A stretch of 64,000 nucleotides of DNA from JAKAGZ01 sp964595355 (GTDB lineage Bacteria > Bacteroidota > Ignavibacteria > Ignavibacteriales > Ignavibacteriaceae). Shown one piece after another: positions 9,304-18,291 of the stretch (its first letter is position 1; each line of letters opens with the position of its first letter). The stretch covers positions 1 to 64,000 of the forward strand of contig CAZQQD010000001.1 of NCBI GenBank assembly GCA_964595355.1. Reading direction: 5' to 3'. A program made the translations under genes and the position numbers. The notes beneath the pieces were generated by a model. It had not been told where the DNA came from, ran no database searches, and saw nothing but the letters and a program-made list of their open reading frames with translations.

Positions 9304-10728
9304 ATGTCCAATAAGTTTTTAAAAAACATTTTGTTATTACTGATTGTTTTTTTGTTCTTTGGAACAGTGAACTCTTTAGCTGCAGTCAAAAGTGTGGCAG
9401 ACACATTGGCCGTTACTCAGGCCGAGCATATATCAACGCCTAGCTTATTTATGGTTTTGCCCTTTGTTATTCTTTTATTAATGATAGCAACGGGTCCGTT
9501 GTTCTATAAACATTTTTGGGAAAGGCATTATCCCAAAATTTCTATTGTACTTGGAGCTTTTGTTGTAATTTATTACCTGGCAATACTAAAGAATGATCAT
9601 ATACTGATGCACACATTTGCTGAGTACATAAGTTTTATTGCATTGCTCGGTTCATTATTTGTTGCTTCAGGCGGGATATTGATAAAGGTTGATAAAGAAT
9701 CAACCCCGATGCTGAATGTAATATTTTTGCTTTTCGGTGCTGTGATTTCAAATATTATTGGTACAACGGGCGCATCGATGCTGTTGATAAGACCCTTTAT
9801 TAAGATGAACAGAGAAAGGCTTCGTCCGTATCACATAATATTTTTTATTTTTATTGTCAGTAATGTCGGTGGTGCATTAACGCCTATAGGTGATCCTCCT
9901 TTGTTCCTGGGTTATTTGAGTGGTGTCCCTTTTTTCTGGGTTATCGATAATGTGTGGTTTATTTGGATCCCGGCACTACTAATGATACTGTTTGTCTTTT
10001 ATATATTTGATAAACTCAATAAAACCGAATATGAAAAGATTGAATATAGCAATAAAATTGAGTTTAAAGGGCTAAAGAATCTTGGGTATCTGGTTATAAT
10101 AATTCTTGCTGTTTTTATTGATCCTGTGGTTATACCCTGGGTCCCTAAATTGCCGTTTGGTTTACCTTTTGGGATCAGGGAAATAATAATGTTTGGGGTT
10201 ATTTATTTATCATATAAAGGTGCCGATACTGAGATACTGAAAGCAAACGAATTTGATTTTGAACCGATCAAAGAAGTTGCTTATTTGTTCATTGGAATAT
10301 TTGCAACAATGGTGCCTGCGCTCGAACTGATTGCGCACGAAGCAAATGTACTGGGCGACAAGCTGAATGCCGGTGTTTTTTATTGGGCTACCGGTTCACT
10401 TTCGGCAGTGCTTGATAATACACCCACATATATGAATTTTCTTAGTGCTGCAATGGGTAAATATTCACTTCTTGTAACTGAAAAGGCTCAGGTTGCACAT
10501 TTTGTTTCAGTGGATCAGATTTATTTGCAGGCAATTTCAGTAGCGGCTGTGTTCTTTGGTGCTATTACCTACATAGGTAACGGCCCAAACTTTATGGTAA
10601 AATCTATTAGTGAAAGGGCGGGTATTAAAATGCCGAGTTTTTTTACTTATATGATTAAATACTCGATTGTAATTTTAATCCCGATTTATGCGATAATTTG
10701 GTTAATATTTTTCTACGGTAAAGGTTAA
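9304..10728 (+). CDS. NhaD/ArsB-superfamily sodium:proton antiporter-like membrane protein
   Basis: This 474-residue inner-membrane protein has an N-terminal hydrophobic leader (about 8-27), a short polar stretch and about 11-12 helices. The blocks SNIIGTTGASMLL, SNVGGALTPIGDPPLFLGY and ITYIGNGPNFM are typical of the ion transporter superfamily that includes NhaD and ArsB; GGALTPIGDPP-type motifs mark NhaD-like Na+/H+ antiporters. It sits 8 nt after nuoM and 3 nt before the next gene, so it is co-transcribed with complex I. I recall a similar insertion in the complex I cluster of Rhodothermus marinus. A role in swapping the proton gradient for sodium is inferred; transport of another ion is possible. 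Confidence 0.78.
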   Translation: MSNKFLKNILLLLIVFLFFGTVNSLAAVKSVADTLAVTQAEHISTPSLFMVLPFVILLLMIATGPLFYKHFWERHYPKISIVLGAFVVIYYLAILKNDHILMHTFAEYISFIALLGSLFVASGGILIKVDKESTPMLNVIFLLFGAVISNIIGTTGASMLLIRPFIKMNRERLRPYHIIFFIFIVSNVGGALTPIGDPPLFLGYLSGVPFFWVIDNVWFIWIPALLMILFVFYIFDKLNKTEYEKIEYSNKIEFKGLKNLGYLVIIILAVFIDPVVIPWVPKLPFGLPFGIREIIMFGVIYLSYKGADTEILKANEFDFEPIKEVAYLFIGIFATMVPALELIAHEANVLGDKLNAGVFYWATGSLSAVLDNTPTYMNFLSAAMGKYSLLVTEKAQVAHFVSVDQIYLQAISVAAVFFGAITYIGNGPNFMVKSISERAGIKMPSFFTYMIKYSIVILIPIYAIIWLIFFYGKG

Positions 10729-10731
10729 AAA

Positions 10732-11097
10732 ATGAATACGATAAAAGAAGCATTAGACAAAAAATCGGATGGTTTGTGTTATGGTAATAGAGTGATTCTT
10801 CCTTTTAAGGCATCATTCTTAAAAGTTATTATTGAAGATGATATTATCACTGATTTCTCAACGAGTTCTAAAGGTATATATATCAGGGAAGATGAAAATT
10901 ACACAGATCTATATTTCCTTGAAATAAAGGACTTGAAAGAATCAATTACAAAATATGAAAATATTAAAATGGTCGTTGTTGAAAAAGGTGATGATATTTT
11001 TAATATAGATAATCATAAGAAGATAGCATTGTACATTGGAGAAAAACATAATGTCAAAATTGAAAAAACCGATGATGACATTTTATTTATAGAATAA
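10732..11097 (+). CDS. Small hypothetical protein inside the complex I cluster
   Basis: I do not recognise this 121-residue protein. It is soluble, acidic and lysine-rich, with no signal peptide or membrane helix. The pattern is mostly beta-strand-like in the first two thirds (VILPFKASFLKVIIEDDIITDF, here positions about 22-43), followed by a helix and a strand-rich end. It starts 3 nt after the antiporter and ends 19 nt before nuoN, so it is translated with them. Tight placement suggests an accessory or regulatory role for the antiporter or complex I, but nothing in the sequence proves it. Confidence 0.7.
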   Translation: MNTIKEALDKKSDGLCYGNRVILPFKASFLKVIIEDDIITDFSTSSKGIYIREDENYTDLYFLEIKDLKESITKYENIKMVVVEKGDDIFNIDNHKKIALYIGEKHNVKIEKTDDDILFIE

Positions 11098-11116
11098 ACG
11101 CTAAAGAAATAAGATT

Positions 11117-12547
11117 ATGCTGAACAATATCCAGGAATTTTACAATATACTACCTTATATAATTTTAGGCGGCGGAATATTAATTTCACTTGTTATAGAA
11201 ATGTATTGGTCAAAAAGTGAAATTGTTTTGCCATGGTTTTCAATTATAATTTTTGTAATTGCCGGTTTTTATTCTTTATCAACTGTTAGTAAAGTTTCTG
11301 TTGTTTTCCAGAATATGCTGGCAACAGGTGGTGATGTAAATATTTTCTATTTCATATTTACTTTTGGTGCTGCTATAATTTGTTTACTTTCTATTGATTA
11401 TTTGAAAAAATATGGTACTTATTTCGGCGAATTCTATATTTTGCTTCAAACTTCTGTTATGGGTATGATGTTCATGGCAGGTGCTAAAGATCTTTTTATG
11501 ATCTTCCTCGGTCTGGAATTAATGTCAATTTCATTTTATGCTCTTGCAGGGTTGAACCGAAAAAGCCTTAAAGCTAATGAAGCATCCCTGAAATATTTTT
11601 TACTTGGTGCTTTTGCTACAGGATTTATTGTTTATGGAATAGCCTTTATTTATGGCACTGCACAATCAACTTCGATAGAGATTATTGTTGGTAGATTTGG
11701 AGAGTTATCTCATAATTTATTGTTTATTACAGGTGTTTTATTATTCCTGATTGGATTTTCTTTTAAGATTGCGGCTTTCCCGTTTCATATGTGGGTACCT
11801 GATGTTTATGAAGGATCATCAACAACTGTTGCAGGATTGTTTTCAACCGGAGGAAAAGCTGCTGCTTTTGCTGCAATCATAGTTACGCTTGGTTCTATTT
11901 TTAATGGAATTGATCATAATATCTTTGAGCCATACCTTGCTGTTATTGCTGTGCTATCGATGTTATTTGGAAGCATAGTTGCAATTTCTCAGAACAATGT
12001 AAAAAGAATGCTTGCATATTCTTCAATTGCACACGCGGGCTATATGTTAATTGGACTTGCAGCAGGTAATTATGAAGGAATTGCAGGAATTATTTTTTAT
12101 CTCGCAGCTTATACTTTTATGAACTTAGGTGCTTTTGGAATAGTTGCAATGATCGAAGGAAAGGATGAAACAAACCTTACTTTTGATTCTTATTCCGGAC
12201 TGGCTTCGCGACAACCGCTATTAGCAGCAATGCTATCACTTTTTATGTTTTCACTTGCAGGCATACCACCATTTGCAGGATTCTTCGGCAAGTATTATGT
12301 CTTTATAGCAGCTATTAAAGCTAATTTAACCTGGTTGGCAATAGTCGGAGTTATTTCAAGCGTAATCAGTGTATATTTCTATCTCAGGATTGTTGTTCTG
12401 ATGTACTTTAAAGATGCTGAATTGGAGGTAAAAGTTGAAGAAAGTAATACAGGATTGCTCGCTGTAATGATATCTGTACTATTGGTTATAGTAATTGGAA
12501 TTGCTCCGGGATCACTCATCAACCTTATCTCATCCTTCTTGAAATAG
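11117..12547 (+). CDS. nuoN: NADH-quinone oxidoreductase subunit N
   Basis: NuoN is the antiporter-like complex I subunit next to NuoK. The protein has 476 residues and about 14 helices. Typical blocks are FLGLELMSISFYALAGL (TM5 with Glu), KIAAFPFHMWVPDVYEGSST (TM7-8), and VKRMLAYSSIAHAGYMLIG. It closes the nuo run, 19 nt after the small unknown gene, and is followed by a weak AT-rich hairpin and 76 nt before the next gene. Confidence 0.95.
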   Translation: MLNNIQEFYNILPYIILGGGILISLVIEMYWSKSEIVLPWFSIIIFVIAGFYSLSTVSKVSVVFQNMLATGGDVNIFYFIFTFGAAIICLLSIDYLKKYGTYFGEFYILLQTSVMGMMFMAGAKDLFMIFLGLELMSISFYALAGLNRKSLKANEASLKYFLLGAFATGFIVYGIAFIYGTAQSTSIEIIVGRFGELSHNLLFITGVLLFLIGFSFKIAAFPFHMWVPDVYEGSSTTVAGLFSTGGKAAAFAAIIVTLGSIFNGIDHNIFEPYLAVIAVLSMLFGSIVAISQNNVKRMLAYSSIAHAGYMLIGLAAGNYEGIAGIIFYLAAYTFMNLGAFGIVAMIEGKDETNLTFDSYSGLASRQPLLAAMLSLFMFSLAGIPPFAGFFGKYYVFIAAIKANLTWLAIVGVISSVISVYFYLRIVVLMYFKDAELEVKVEESNTGLLAVMISVLLVIVIGIAPGSLINLISSFLK

Positions 12548-12552
12548 TTAAC

Positions 12553-12586
12553 AATAATTTGTATAAATTATTATTGTTGATTTTTT
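12553..12586 (+). terminator. Possible weak terminator after nuoN
   Basis: AATAATTT (12553-12560) and AAATTATT (12565-12572) form an 8-bp all-A/T stem with a 4-nt loop; a T-run follows only 8 nt later (12581-12586). The stem is weak and the spacing poor, so transcription may well continue into the next gene. Confidence 0.25.
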
Positions 12587-12623
12587 CCTGTGTAAAAAAG
12601 TTTACTTTTTAGAAAGTCAAATT

Positions 12624-14189
12624 ATGATACCACTTTATTCAACAAGACAAATTCGCGAGATAGATAATTTTGCTATCAAAGAGCTTGAAGTTCCATCAAT
12701 CGTGCTGATGGAAAATTCCGCCGTACAAATCTATGATATAATTGAAAATGAAATACTGACTTCCAGGCAAGTTAAAAAAGTAGGTGCAGTTTGCGGGAAA
12801 GGGAATAATGGTGGTGATGGTTTTGCGCTTCTTAGGCATTTTGCCAACAAAGGTTTTAGCTTAAGTGTATTGCATGTCGGAAAAGAAAATGAAATGTCTG
12901 AGGATTGTAGAGTTAATTTCAGGATTCTAAAAAAAATGACTGAAGAAAATTCCAAAATTACAATTAGGGAATTTAATTCTTTGAAGGATCTTGGTTTGCT
13001 TGCAAGATCAGAAATTATTATGGATTGCATGCTAGGTAGCGGAGCAAGGGGGGAGTTGAGAGAACCATATAAAGGTATTGTCGAAGCTCTGAATAAGCTT
13101 AAAACTATACGTGTAGCTATTGATATTCCAACAGGACTTGATGCTGATCTTGGATTCGGTGAAACAATATTCAATTCGGATTTAACAATAACACTTGGTG
13201 AATTCAAAAAAGGTCTATTTATCCAGGATGGATACACAAATTGTGGAAAAATAGTAAAAGGCGAGATTGGAATTGATCTTGGATATTATGAAAAATTGGC
13301 CGCAAATGATTTCCTGATTGAACCGGAAGATGTATTTGAATTTCTACCAGATAAAAAGAAAAACATTCATAAGTATTCTGCAGGCAAAGTTTTTACAATT
13401 GCAGGTTCGGGTAGTTTCCCGGGAGCGGCGATGTTGTCTTCTATGGCTGTATTAAAAGCTGGGGCTGGGGCATCTGTACTGGCTTTCCCTAAGTCTATAA
13501 GGAATTTGATCTTTAAAAGAGCAAGTGGGTTGGTAGTCCAGTCTTATCAGGACAATGAAAAAGAATATTTGTGTGAAAATAATATCAAAGAATTAAATCA
13601 AAGAATTAAATGGGCCGATGTGACAGCAATAGGACCTGGTTTAGGAAGAGATAAAGAAACACAAACATCTGTTCTAAGAATTTTAGAAGAAAGGAAATGT
13701 AAAAAATATGTAGTAGATGCTGATGCAATTTTTGCACTTGGTAGTGGAAAATACGAAGAACTTAACCTTGAAAATTTTGTTTTAACGCCTCACCAGAGAG
13801 AGTTTGCAAATTTAATAGATGTAAATATTAATGAGCTTAGAAAAAATATTTTTAAATATGGAAAAAACTTTGTTACAAAGACGGGATCTTATTTAGTCCT
13901 AAAAGGTGCACCAACAATTATTTTTACTCCGGAAGGTGACGCCCTTATAAACTCAACAGGTAATCCAGGAATGGCAAAATTTGGTGTAGGAGATGTATTA
14001 ACCGGTGTGATTGCTGGCTTAATGTCTCAGCAAAAAAATATTGATAAGTCAGTCATAGCTGGGGTCTATTTACATAGTCTTGCTGCTGATCTTTTACTAA
14101 AAAGTAAAACTGAATTTTCATTTACTGCTGAGGATATAACTAAATCATTACCATCGGCATTTAATTTCTTAAGGAGATCGTTTGCTTAA
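12624..14189 (+). CDS. nnr: Bifunctional NAD(P)H-hydrate epimerase / ADP-dependent NAD(P)H-hydrate dehydratase
   Basis: This enzyme repairs damaged NADHX and NADPHX. The N-terminal YjeF_N epimerase domain covers about residues 1-215, with the GKGNNGGDGF nucleotide loop and an Asp in DIPTGLDAD. The C-terminal ribokinase-like dehydratase domain covers about 235-515, with AGSGSFPGAA, GPGLGRD, LTPHQREF and the signature GNPGMAKFGVGDVLTGVIAG. At 521 residues it has the normal length of the fused form. It follows the complex I genes, a sensible neighbour for NADH damage repair, though co-transcription is uncertain. It overlaps the next gene by 8 nt. Confidence 0.93.
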   Translation: MIPLYSTRQIREIDNFAIKELEVPSIVLMENSAVQIYDIIENEILTSRQVKKVGAVCGKGNNGGDGFALLRHFANKGFSLSVLHVGKENEMSEDCRVNFRILKKMTEENSKITIREFNSLKDLGLLARSEIIMDCMLGSGARGELREPYKGIVEALNKLKTIRVAIDIPTGLDADLGFGETIFNSDLTITLGEFKKGLFIQDGYTNCGKIVKGEIGIDLGYYEKLAANDFLIEPEDVFEFLPDKKKNIHKYSAGKVFTIAGSGSFPGAAMLSSMAVLKAGAGASVLAFPKSIRNLIFKRASGLVVQSYQDNEKEYLCENNIKELNQRIKWADVTAIGPGLGRDKETQTSVLRILEERKCKKYVVDADAIFALGSGKYEELNLENFVLTPHQREFANLIDVNINELRKNIFKYGKNFVTKTGSYLVLKGAPTIIFTPEGDALINSTGNPGMAKFGVGDVLTGVIAGLMSQQKNIDKSVIAGVYLHSLAADLLLKSKTEFSFTAEDITKSLPSAFNFLRRSFA

Positions 14190-14583
14190 CTATTTACAGA
14201 ACCATAAGAGTTTTCTAATCTATTATCCACTCATAATATATTGGGGGGTGTTGTTGTTTTTTACATCACTTCCCGGTGCAGACTTCCCTGATCTTAGTGT
14301 AAGTGATAAAATAGAACATATTCTGGCTTTTTGGGGATTGGCAATTTTGTTAAAGCTTGCTTTAATAATACAAAATAAATATTCGAATCTGAAAAAACAT
14401 TCTTCATTATATACTTTACTAATAATTGGAACCTATGCTGCCTTGGATGAACTTCACCAACTTTATATTCCGGGGCGTAGTTGCGATATTTTAGATTGGA
14501 CAGCAGATATTTCTGGAGCATTGTTAGCTGTATTGTTGATTTCACTAATTATTAAATATTCTTCATCAAAGTTGGTGGAATAG
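14182..14583 (+). CDS. VanZ-like membrane protein
   Basis: This 133-residue protein has four hydrophobic segments. It shows the VanZ-like pattern: a first helix with FFTSLPG, then SDKIEHILAFWGLA, and near the end DELHQLYIPGRSCDILDW followed by a final Gly-rich helix. The start is TTG (14182), 5 nt after an AAGGAG Shine-Dalgarno and overlapping the nnr stop, so the pair is translationally coupled. The cellular role of these short VanZ proteins is not known; the name comes from a teicoplanin resistance protein and does not imply resistance here. Confidence 0.8.
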   Translation: MLNYLQNHKSFLIYYPLIIYWGVLLFFTSLPGADFPDLSVSDKIEHILAFWGLAILLKLALIIQNKYSNLKKHSSLYTLLIIGTYAALDELHQLYIPGRSCDILDWTADISGALLAVLLISLIIKYSSSKLVE

Positions 14584-14719
14584 GACAAATTTAAGTACTG
14601 ATCTTTAGGGAACAGTTTACCAAACAAGAGGTAAAATAAGTAGAGTCTTTTAAGTTGACAAAAAATATACCATTTAGTAAATTAAAGCAGATTTATTTGA
14701 CTATAAGGAGGTGCTTTAA

Positions 14720-15370
14720 ATGGCCCTGAAAAAGAATCCTAAAGCTGATTTAAGAAGCAAATACAGTAAGTTTTTTGAAATCAGTTTAATAACTTCACTT
14801 GCTTTGTTGATAGTTGCATTTAAATTCTTTCCGCATATAACGCCTGAAAAGAAAATTGCAACTGATACGCAAGAATTGTTCAATGTGGAAGATGTACAGC
14901 AAACTAAGCAAGAGAACAGACCTCCTCCTCCTCCAAAACCACCGATTCCTATCGAGGCACCTACAGATAACGTTCTTAACGATATTGATATAAGTTCAAC
15001 CGAACTTGATGTAAATGCGAATGTTGAAGCTCCGCCCCCTCCAAGAGAAGAAAAGGAAGAGGAACCGACTTATTTTGTTGCAGTTGAAGAAATGCCTGAA
15101 CCAATAGGAGGAATAGCTGCTATTCAGGCAAAAATTGTATACCCTGAAATAGCTAAAAGGGCTGGTGTTGAAGGAAGAGTATATATTAATGCTTTTGTTG
15201 ATGAACATGGTAACGTAACCAAGGCTGTAGTTCTAAAAGGAATTGGAGCCGGCTGTGATGAAGCAGCATTAAAAGCTGTAAAAGAAACGAAATTTAAGCC
15301 TGGTAAACAGAGGGGCAAACCAGTGAAAGTACAGGTTTCTGTTCCGGTCATATTCAGACTTAATAATTGA
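14720..15370 (+). CDS. tonB: TonB-family energy transducer
   Basis: TonB spans the periplasm and passes proton-motive energy from ExbB/ExbD to outer-membrane receptors. The 216-residue protein has an N-terminal anchor helix (about 20-38), a Pro-rich periplasmic linker (PPPPPKPPIPIEAP and a second PPPP) and a C-terminal TonB domain (about 130-214) with YPEIAKRAGVEGRVYINAFVDE, here 19-22 residues in a row in the family core. The AAGGAGGTG Shine-Dalgarno (14705-14713) is very strong. A weak promoter-like TTG (14655-14657), 20 nt, TAAATTAA lies upstream. No exbB or exbD is adjacent. The gene ends at a strong terminator, so it is probably a single-gene unit. The receptor at the window start is a plausible client. 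Confidence 0.9.
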   Translation: MALKKNPKADLRSKYSKFFEISLITSLALLIVAFKFFPHITPEKKIATDTQELFNVEDVQQTKQENRPPPPPKPPIPIEAPTDNVLNDIDISSTELDVNANVEAPPPPREEKEEEPTYFVAVEEMPEPIGGIAAIQAKIVYPEIAKRAGVEGRVYINAFVDEHGNVTKAVVLKGIGAGCDEAALKAVKETKFKPGKQRGKPVKVQVSVPVIFRLNN

Positions 15371-15392
15371 TTTTTTTATTTATAAAAAAATT

Positions 15393-15427
15393 AAAGGCAC
15401 TCAACTCTGAGTGCCTTTTTATTTTTT
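15393..15427 (+). terminator. Strong Rho-independent terminator after tonB
   Basis: AAAGGCACTCA (15393-15403) and TGAGTGCCTTT (15408-15418) form an 11-bp stem with the 4-nt loop ACTC, followed by a T-rich tail. It lies 23 nt past the tonB stop. Confidence 0.92.
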
Positions 15428-15596
15428 AAAAATTAAGAATTTAATTCCTTATTTTTAATTAATAGTAATCATTCCTTGCAGAGATAGACATATTTGGCTA
15501 ATTTTAAAAGCATTCTTTTTAGTAAAATTATTGCAGTTATGTACATACTTATAATAATATTCAGATACTATTGCTCCTAAACTTTGCCTTTCTTAA

Positions 15597-16631
15597 ATGA
15601 TTAAATGGAACAAGCATATTGATAATAGATGGAAATTAGTAAGTGTAGTTATTTCTATTATTATACTTGATTTACTTTTCCTTTATTACATCAAATACAA
15701 AAACCAGGGGCTCCCGCTTAGCGATATTAATTTTATTTATACTGGTAATTTACTGAATCTCATCTTTGTTCTAATTTTAATTGTGGGTATTATTTTTTAT
15801 TCTTTTAATGAAAAAAATATATATAATCCCAGGTTACTGATATTCTACACAGCTTTAATAACTTTTTCACTTCTCTTTGCCGAATTTTATGTCTGGGTAA
15901 AGATTCCTGTTCCCGATTATTTTATACTAGAGCATCCACTAAAAGATGTCTTAAAAGGAATTTTGTTTACTATTTATCAGTTAATAGTATTTATGTTCAT
16001 TTCTGCAGTCTGGATTACTTTTCTTGGAAGGAAAGAATTGTTAATTTTAAGAACTGTAATTAATTCCATAATTATAGCAACGCTCTTACTTGTAGTTGCA
16101 TTTTTTCATTTGAGCTCAGACGTTGAAAAAAACTTTGCCAAAAATTATACTGGAAATGCAAAGTTTGTAGGAGTGGTAATGGGGGCAGCAGTCTGGTCAA
16201 ACAATCAACCAAGCCCGAGCCTGGCCTCACGAGCGGATATGGCAGCAGAACTGTATAAAAATGGAATATTGAAAAAAATCCAGGTGACAGGAGGGCACGC
16301 CCCGGGCGAACTAAGTGAAGCTGAAGTTGCGTATCATTATTTAAAATTAAAAAATATTGATTCAACAAATATTTGGATAGAAAATAAAACAGCTTCAACC
16401 AGCGAGCAGATAAGATTTATAAAAAATGAACTTATGCTTAAAAAGCATTTAAACAATATCATTATCATTTCTGATTCTTATCATTTAGCAAGGATAAAAG
16501 AGATTTGTAAATTTTATAAAATTGAGGCACGGTTTGCTCCTTCCGAAATGAATTTAAGTTTTGATAGTAAAATATATTACAGGTTCAGGGAAAGTATTGC
16601 CCTACTTGTGTTTTGGTTCTTCGCATTATAA
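15597..16631 (+). CDS. YdcF-like DUF218 membrane protein
   Basis: The 344-residue protein has five or six hydrophobic segments in residues 1-180, then a DUF218 domain of the YdcF/SanA/ElyC type (about 190-335). That domain starts VGVVMGAAVW, has SRADMAAELYKNG, VTGGHAPGELSEA, ASTSEQIRFIKN and IIIISDSYHLARI, the usual order. Such proteins act at the envelope; ElyC affects peptidoglycan precursor lipid use in E. coli, but the biochemistry is unsettled. The predicted catalytic domain follows the helices, as in ElyC. It ends 16 nt before the leucine dehydrogenase, so the two are probably co-transcribed. Confidence 0.8.
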   Translation: MIKWNKHIDNRWKLVSVVISIIILDLLFLYYIKYKNQGLPLSDINFIYTGNLLNLIFVLILIVGIIFYSFNEKNIYNPRLLIFYTALITFSLLFAEFYVWVKIPVPDYFILEHPLKDVLKGILFTIYQLIVFMFISAVWITFLGRKELLILRTVINSIIIATLLLVVAFFHLSSDVEKNFAKNYTGNAKFVGVVMGAAVWSNNQPSPSLASRADMAAELYKNGILKKIQVTGGHAPGELSEAEVAYHYLKLKNIDSTNIWIENKTASTSEQIRFIKNELMLKKHLNNIIIISDSYHLARIKEICKFYKIEARFAPSEMNLSFDSKIYYRFRESIALLVFWFFAL

Positions 16632-16647
16632 AAAACAGGTGAATAAA

Positions 16648-17760
16648 ATGATTAAATTCGAAACATTACAAGAATATGGTCACGAGCAAGTAGTTTACTG
16701 CTACAATAAGGAAGCAGGTTTAAGAGCGATTATAGCTATTCATAATACTACATTAGGTCCCGCACTTGGCGGTACTAGGATGTGGAATTATAAAAGTGAC
16801 GAAGATGCTTTGAGAGATGTACTAAGATTATCTAGAGGGATGACTTATAAAGCCGCGGTTTCCGGATTGAATCTTGGTGGTGGCAAAGCTGTAATTATTG
16901 GAGACTCTGCTACTCAAAAGAATGAATTATTATTCAGAACCTTTGGAAAGTTTATTGAAGGTCTTGCCGGACGATACATCACTGCAGAGGATGTAGGCAC
17001 TTCAGTTAAGGATATGGAATTTGTCAGAATGGAAACCAAATACGTTACCGGAATTTCGAAGGCACTTGGCGGTTCGGGTGATCCATCGCCGGTGACAGCT
17101 TATGGGGTCTATGTAGGAATCAAGGCTTGTGCAAAATATAAATGGGGTGATGATTCACTAAAAGGGAAAAAGATAGCAGTACAGGGTGCTGGGCACGTTG
17201 CAAGTTATCTGTGTGAACATTTATATAATGAAGGAGCCGATATCTTTTTAACCGATATTAATGAAGATAAAATTAAACGTACTTTGGAAACTGTGAAAGC
17301 TCAGGTTGTAAAACCTGAAGAAATTTATGATGTAGATGCCGATATATTTTCACCGAATGCTTTAGGGGCTATAATTAATGATAATACAATAGAAAGAATA
17401 AAAGCAGAAATTATTGCCGGTGGTGCAAATAATCAATTGGAAGTTGAAAATATACACGGTCCAAAGTTGGTCAAAAAAGGAGTTGTTTATGCTCCCGATT
17501 ATGTCATTAATGCGGGCGGGTTAATTAATGTTGCAAATGAACTTGAAGGTTACAGGCAGGATAGAGCTCTGAAACAAGCCGAAGGAATTTACGATGTTAT
17601 TATGAAAATCCTGAAAACATCTGAAGAAAAAAAGATCCCTACTTATGAAGCTTCTAATAAAATTGCTGAGGAAAGATTAGTACAGGTTGGTAGGATTAGC
17701 AATATTTACACAGGCAGATCTTATTTCTCCGGTCGTTTAAGTGAGATAATAAAAAGATAA
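16648..17760 (+). CDS. ldh: Leucine dehydrogenase (Glu/Leu/Phe/Val dehydrogenase family)
   Basis: This enzyme oxidatively deaminates branched-chain amino acids with NAD+. An upstream in-frame TTG at 16561 lies inside the previous gene, so I chose the ATG at 16648, which has an AGGTGA Shine-Dalgarno. With this start the protein has 370 residues, and the two active-site lysines fall at K68 (MTYKAA) and K80 (GGGKAV), the same numbering I know from Bacillus leucine dehydrogenase. The NAD-binding Rossmann loop follows at about residue 180 (VQGAGHVASYL). Valine or phenylalanine preference cannot be excluded. Confidence 0.9.
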   Translation: MIKFETLQEYGHEQVVYCYNKEAGLRAIIAIHNTTLGPALGGTRMWNYKSDEDALRDVLRLSRGMTYKAAVSGLNLGGGKAVIIGDSATQKNELLFRTFGKFIEGLAGRYITAEDVGTSVKDMEFVRMETKYVTGISKALGGSGDPSPVTAYGVYVGIKACAKYKWGDDSLKGKKIAVQGAGHVASYLCEHLYNEGADIFLTDINEDKIKRTLETVKAQVVKPEEIYDVDADIFSPNALGAIINDNTIERIKAEIIAGGANNQLEVENIHGPKLVKKGVVYAPDYVINAGGLINVANELEGYRQDRALKQAEGIYDVIMKILKTSEEKKIPTYEASNKIAEERLVQVGRISNIYTGRSYFSGRLSEIIKR

Positions 17761-17804
17761 TAAATTATATCTTATTTTTTTGTTCTTTAATTTTTTCATT
17801 TAAT

Positions 17805-18287
17805 ATGTCACAATTATCCAAACGTAGAATTGTAAGAGAAAAGGTATTGCAGATTCTTTATGCTTATGAAATGAATGAGGATTCTCTGCAAGCACATATT
17901 GAGAATATACTTACAGACACCTCCAATAAAGCTGATAGAGAATTTGCTGAAGATCTTGTAAGTCGCGTGATAATTCATCAGAATGAATTAGATGAAAAAA
18001 TTAGATCCAGAGTTGCAAACTGGGAGATGAACCGGATCGCTCTTATTGACAAATTGCTATTGAGGATGGGTATCTGCGAGATACTATATTTCGAAGATAT
18101 TCCACCGAAGGTTTCAATAAATGAGTCCATAGAAATTGCAAAGGAGTTTAGTACGTCAGGGAGTGGAAAATTCATAAATGGAATTCTTGATGCTATTTTA
18201 TCACAACTGAAAGATTCTAAATCGTTAAAGAAAACAGGAAGGGGATTAGTAGAAGAAACAATTTCAAAACCTACCCAAAAGAAATAG
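17805..18287 (+). CDS. nusB: Transcription antitermination factor NusB
   Basis: NusB binds boxA RNA with NusE (S10) and supports antitermination in rRNA operons. The 160-residue all-helical protein has the family pattern: SKRRIVREKVLQILYAYEMN at the start, then NWEMNRIALIDKLLLRMGICEILY and PPKVSINESIEIAKEFS in the middle, and KFINGILDAIL. The last 25 residues are a charged tail. It is 4 nt before the MFS gene. Confidence 0.92.
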   Translation: MSQLSKRRIVREKVLQILYAYEMNEDSLQAHIENILTDTSNKADREFAEDLVSRVIIHQNELDEKIRSRVANWEMNRIALIDKLLLRMGICEILYFEDIPPKVSINESIEIAKEFSTSGSGKFINGILDAILSQLKDSKSLKKTGRGLVEETISKPTQKK

Positions 18288-18291
18288 TTTA

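Noticed and set aside
12731..13237. 168-codon minus-strand open frame
   Set aside because: It is antisense to the epimerase half of the nnr gene, whose motifs are intact, and its translation shows no family pattern.
14182..14583. Glycopeptide resistance gene
   Set aside because: Short VanZ-like proteins are widespread and no vanHAX-type genes are near.
16072..16398. 108-codon minus-strand open frame
   Set aside because: It is antisense to the DUF218 domain, which is clearly coding on the plus strand.
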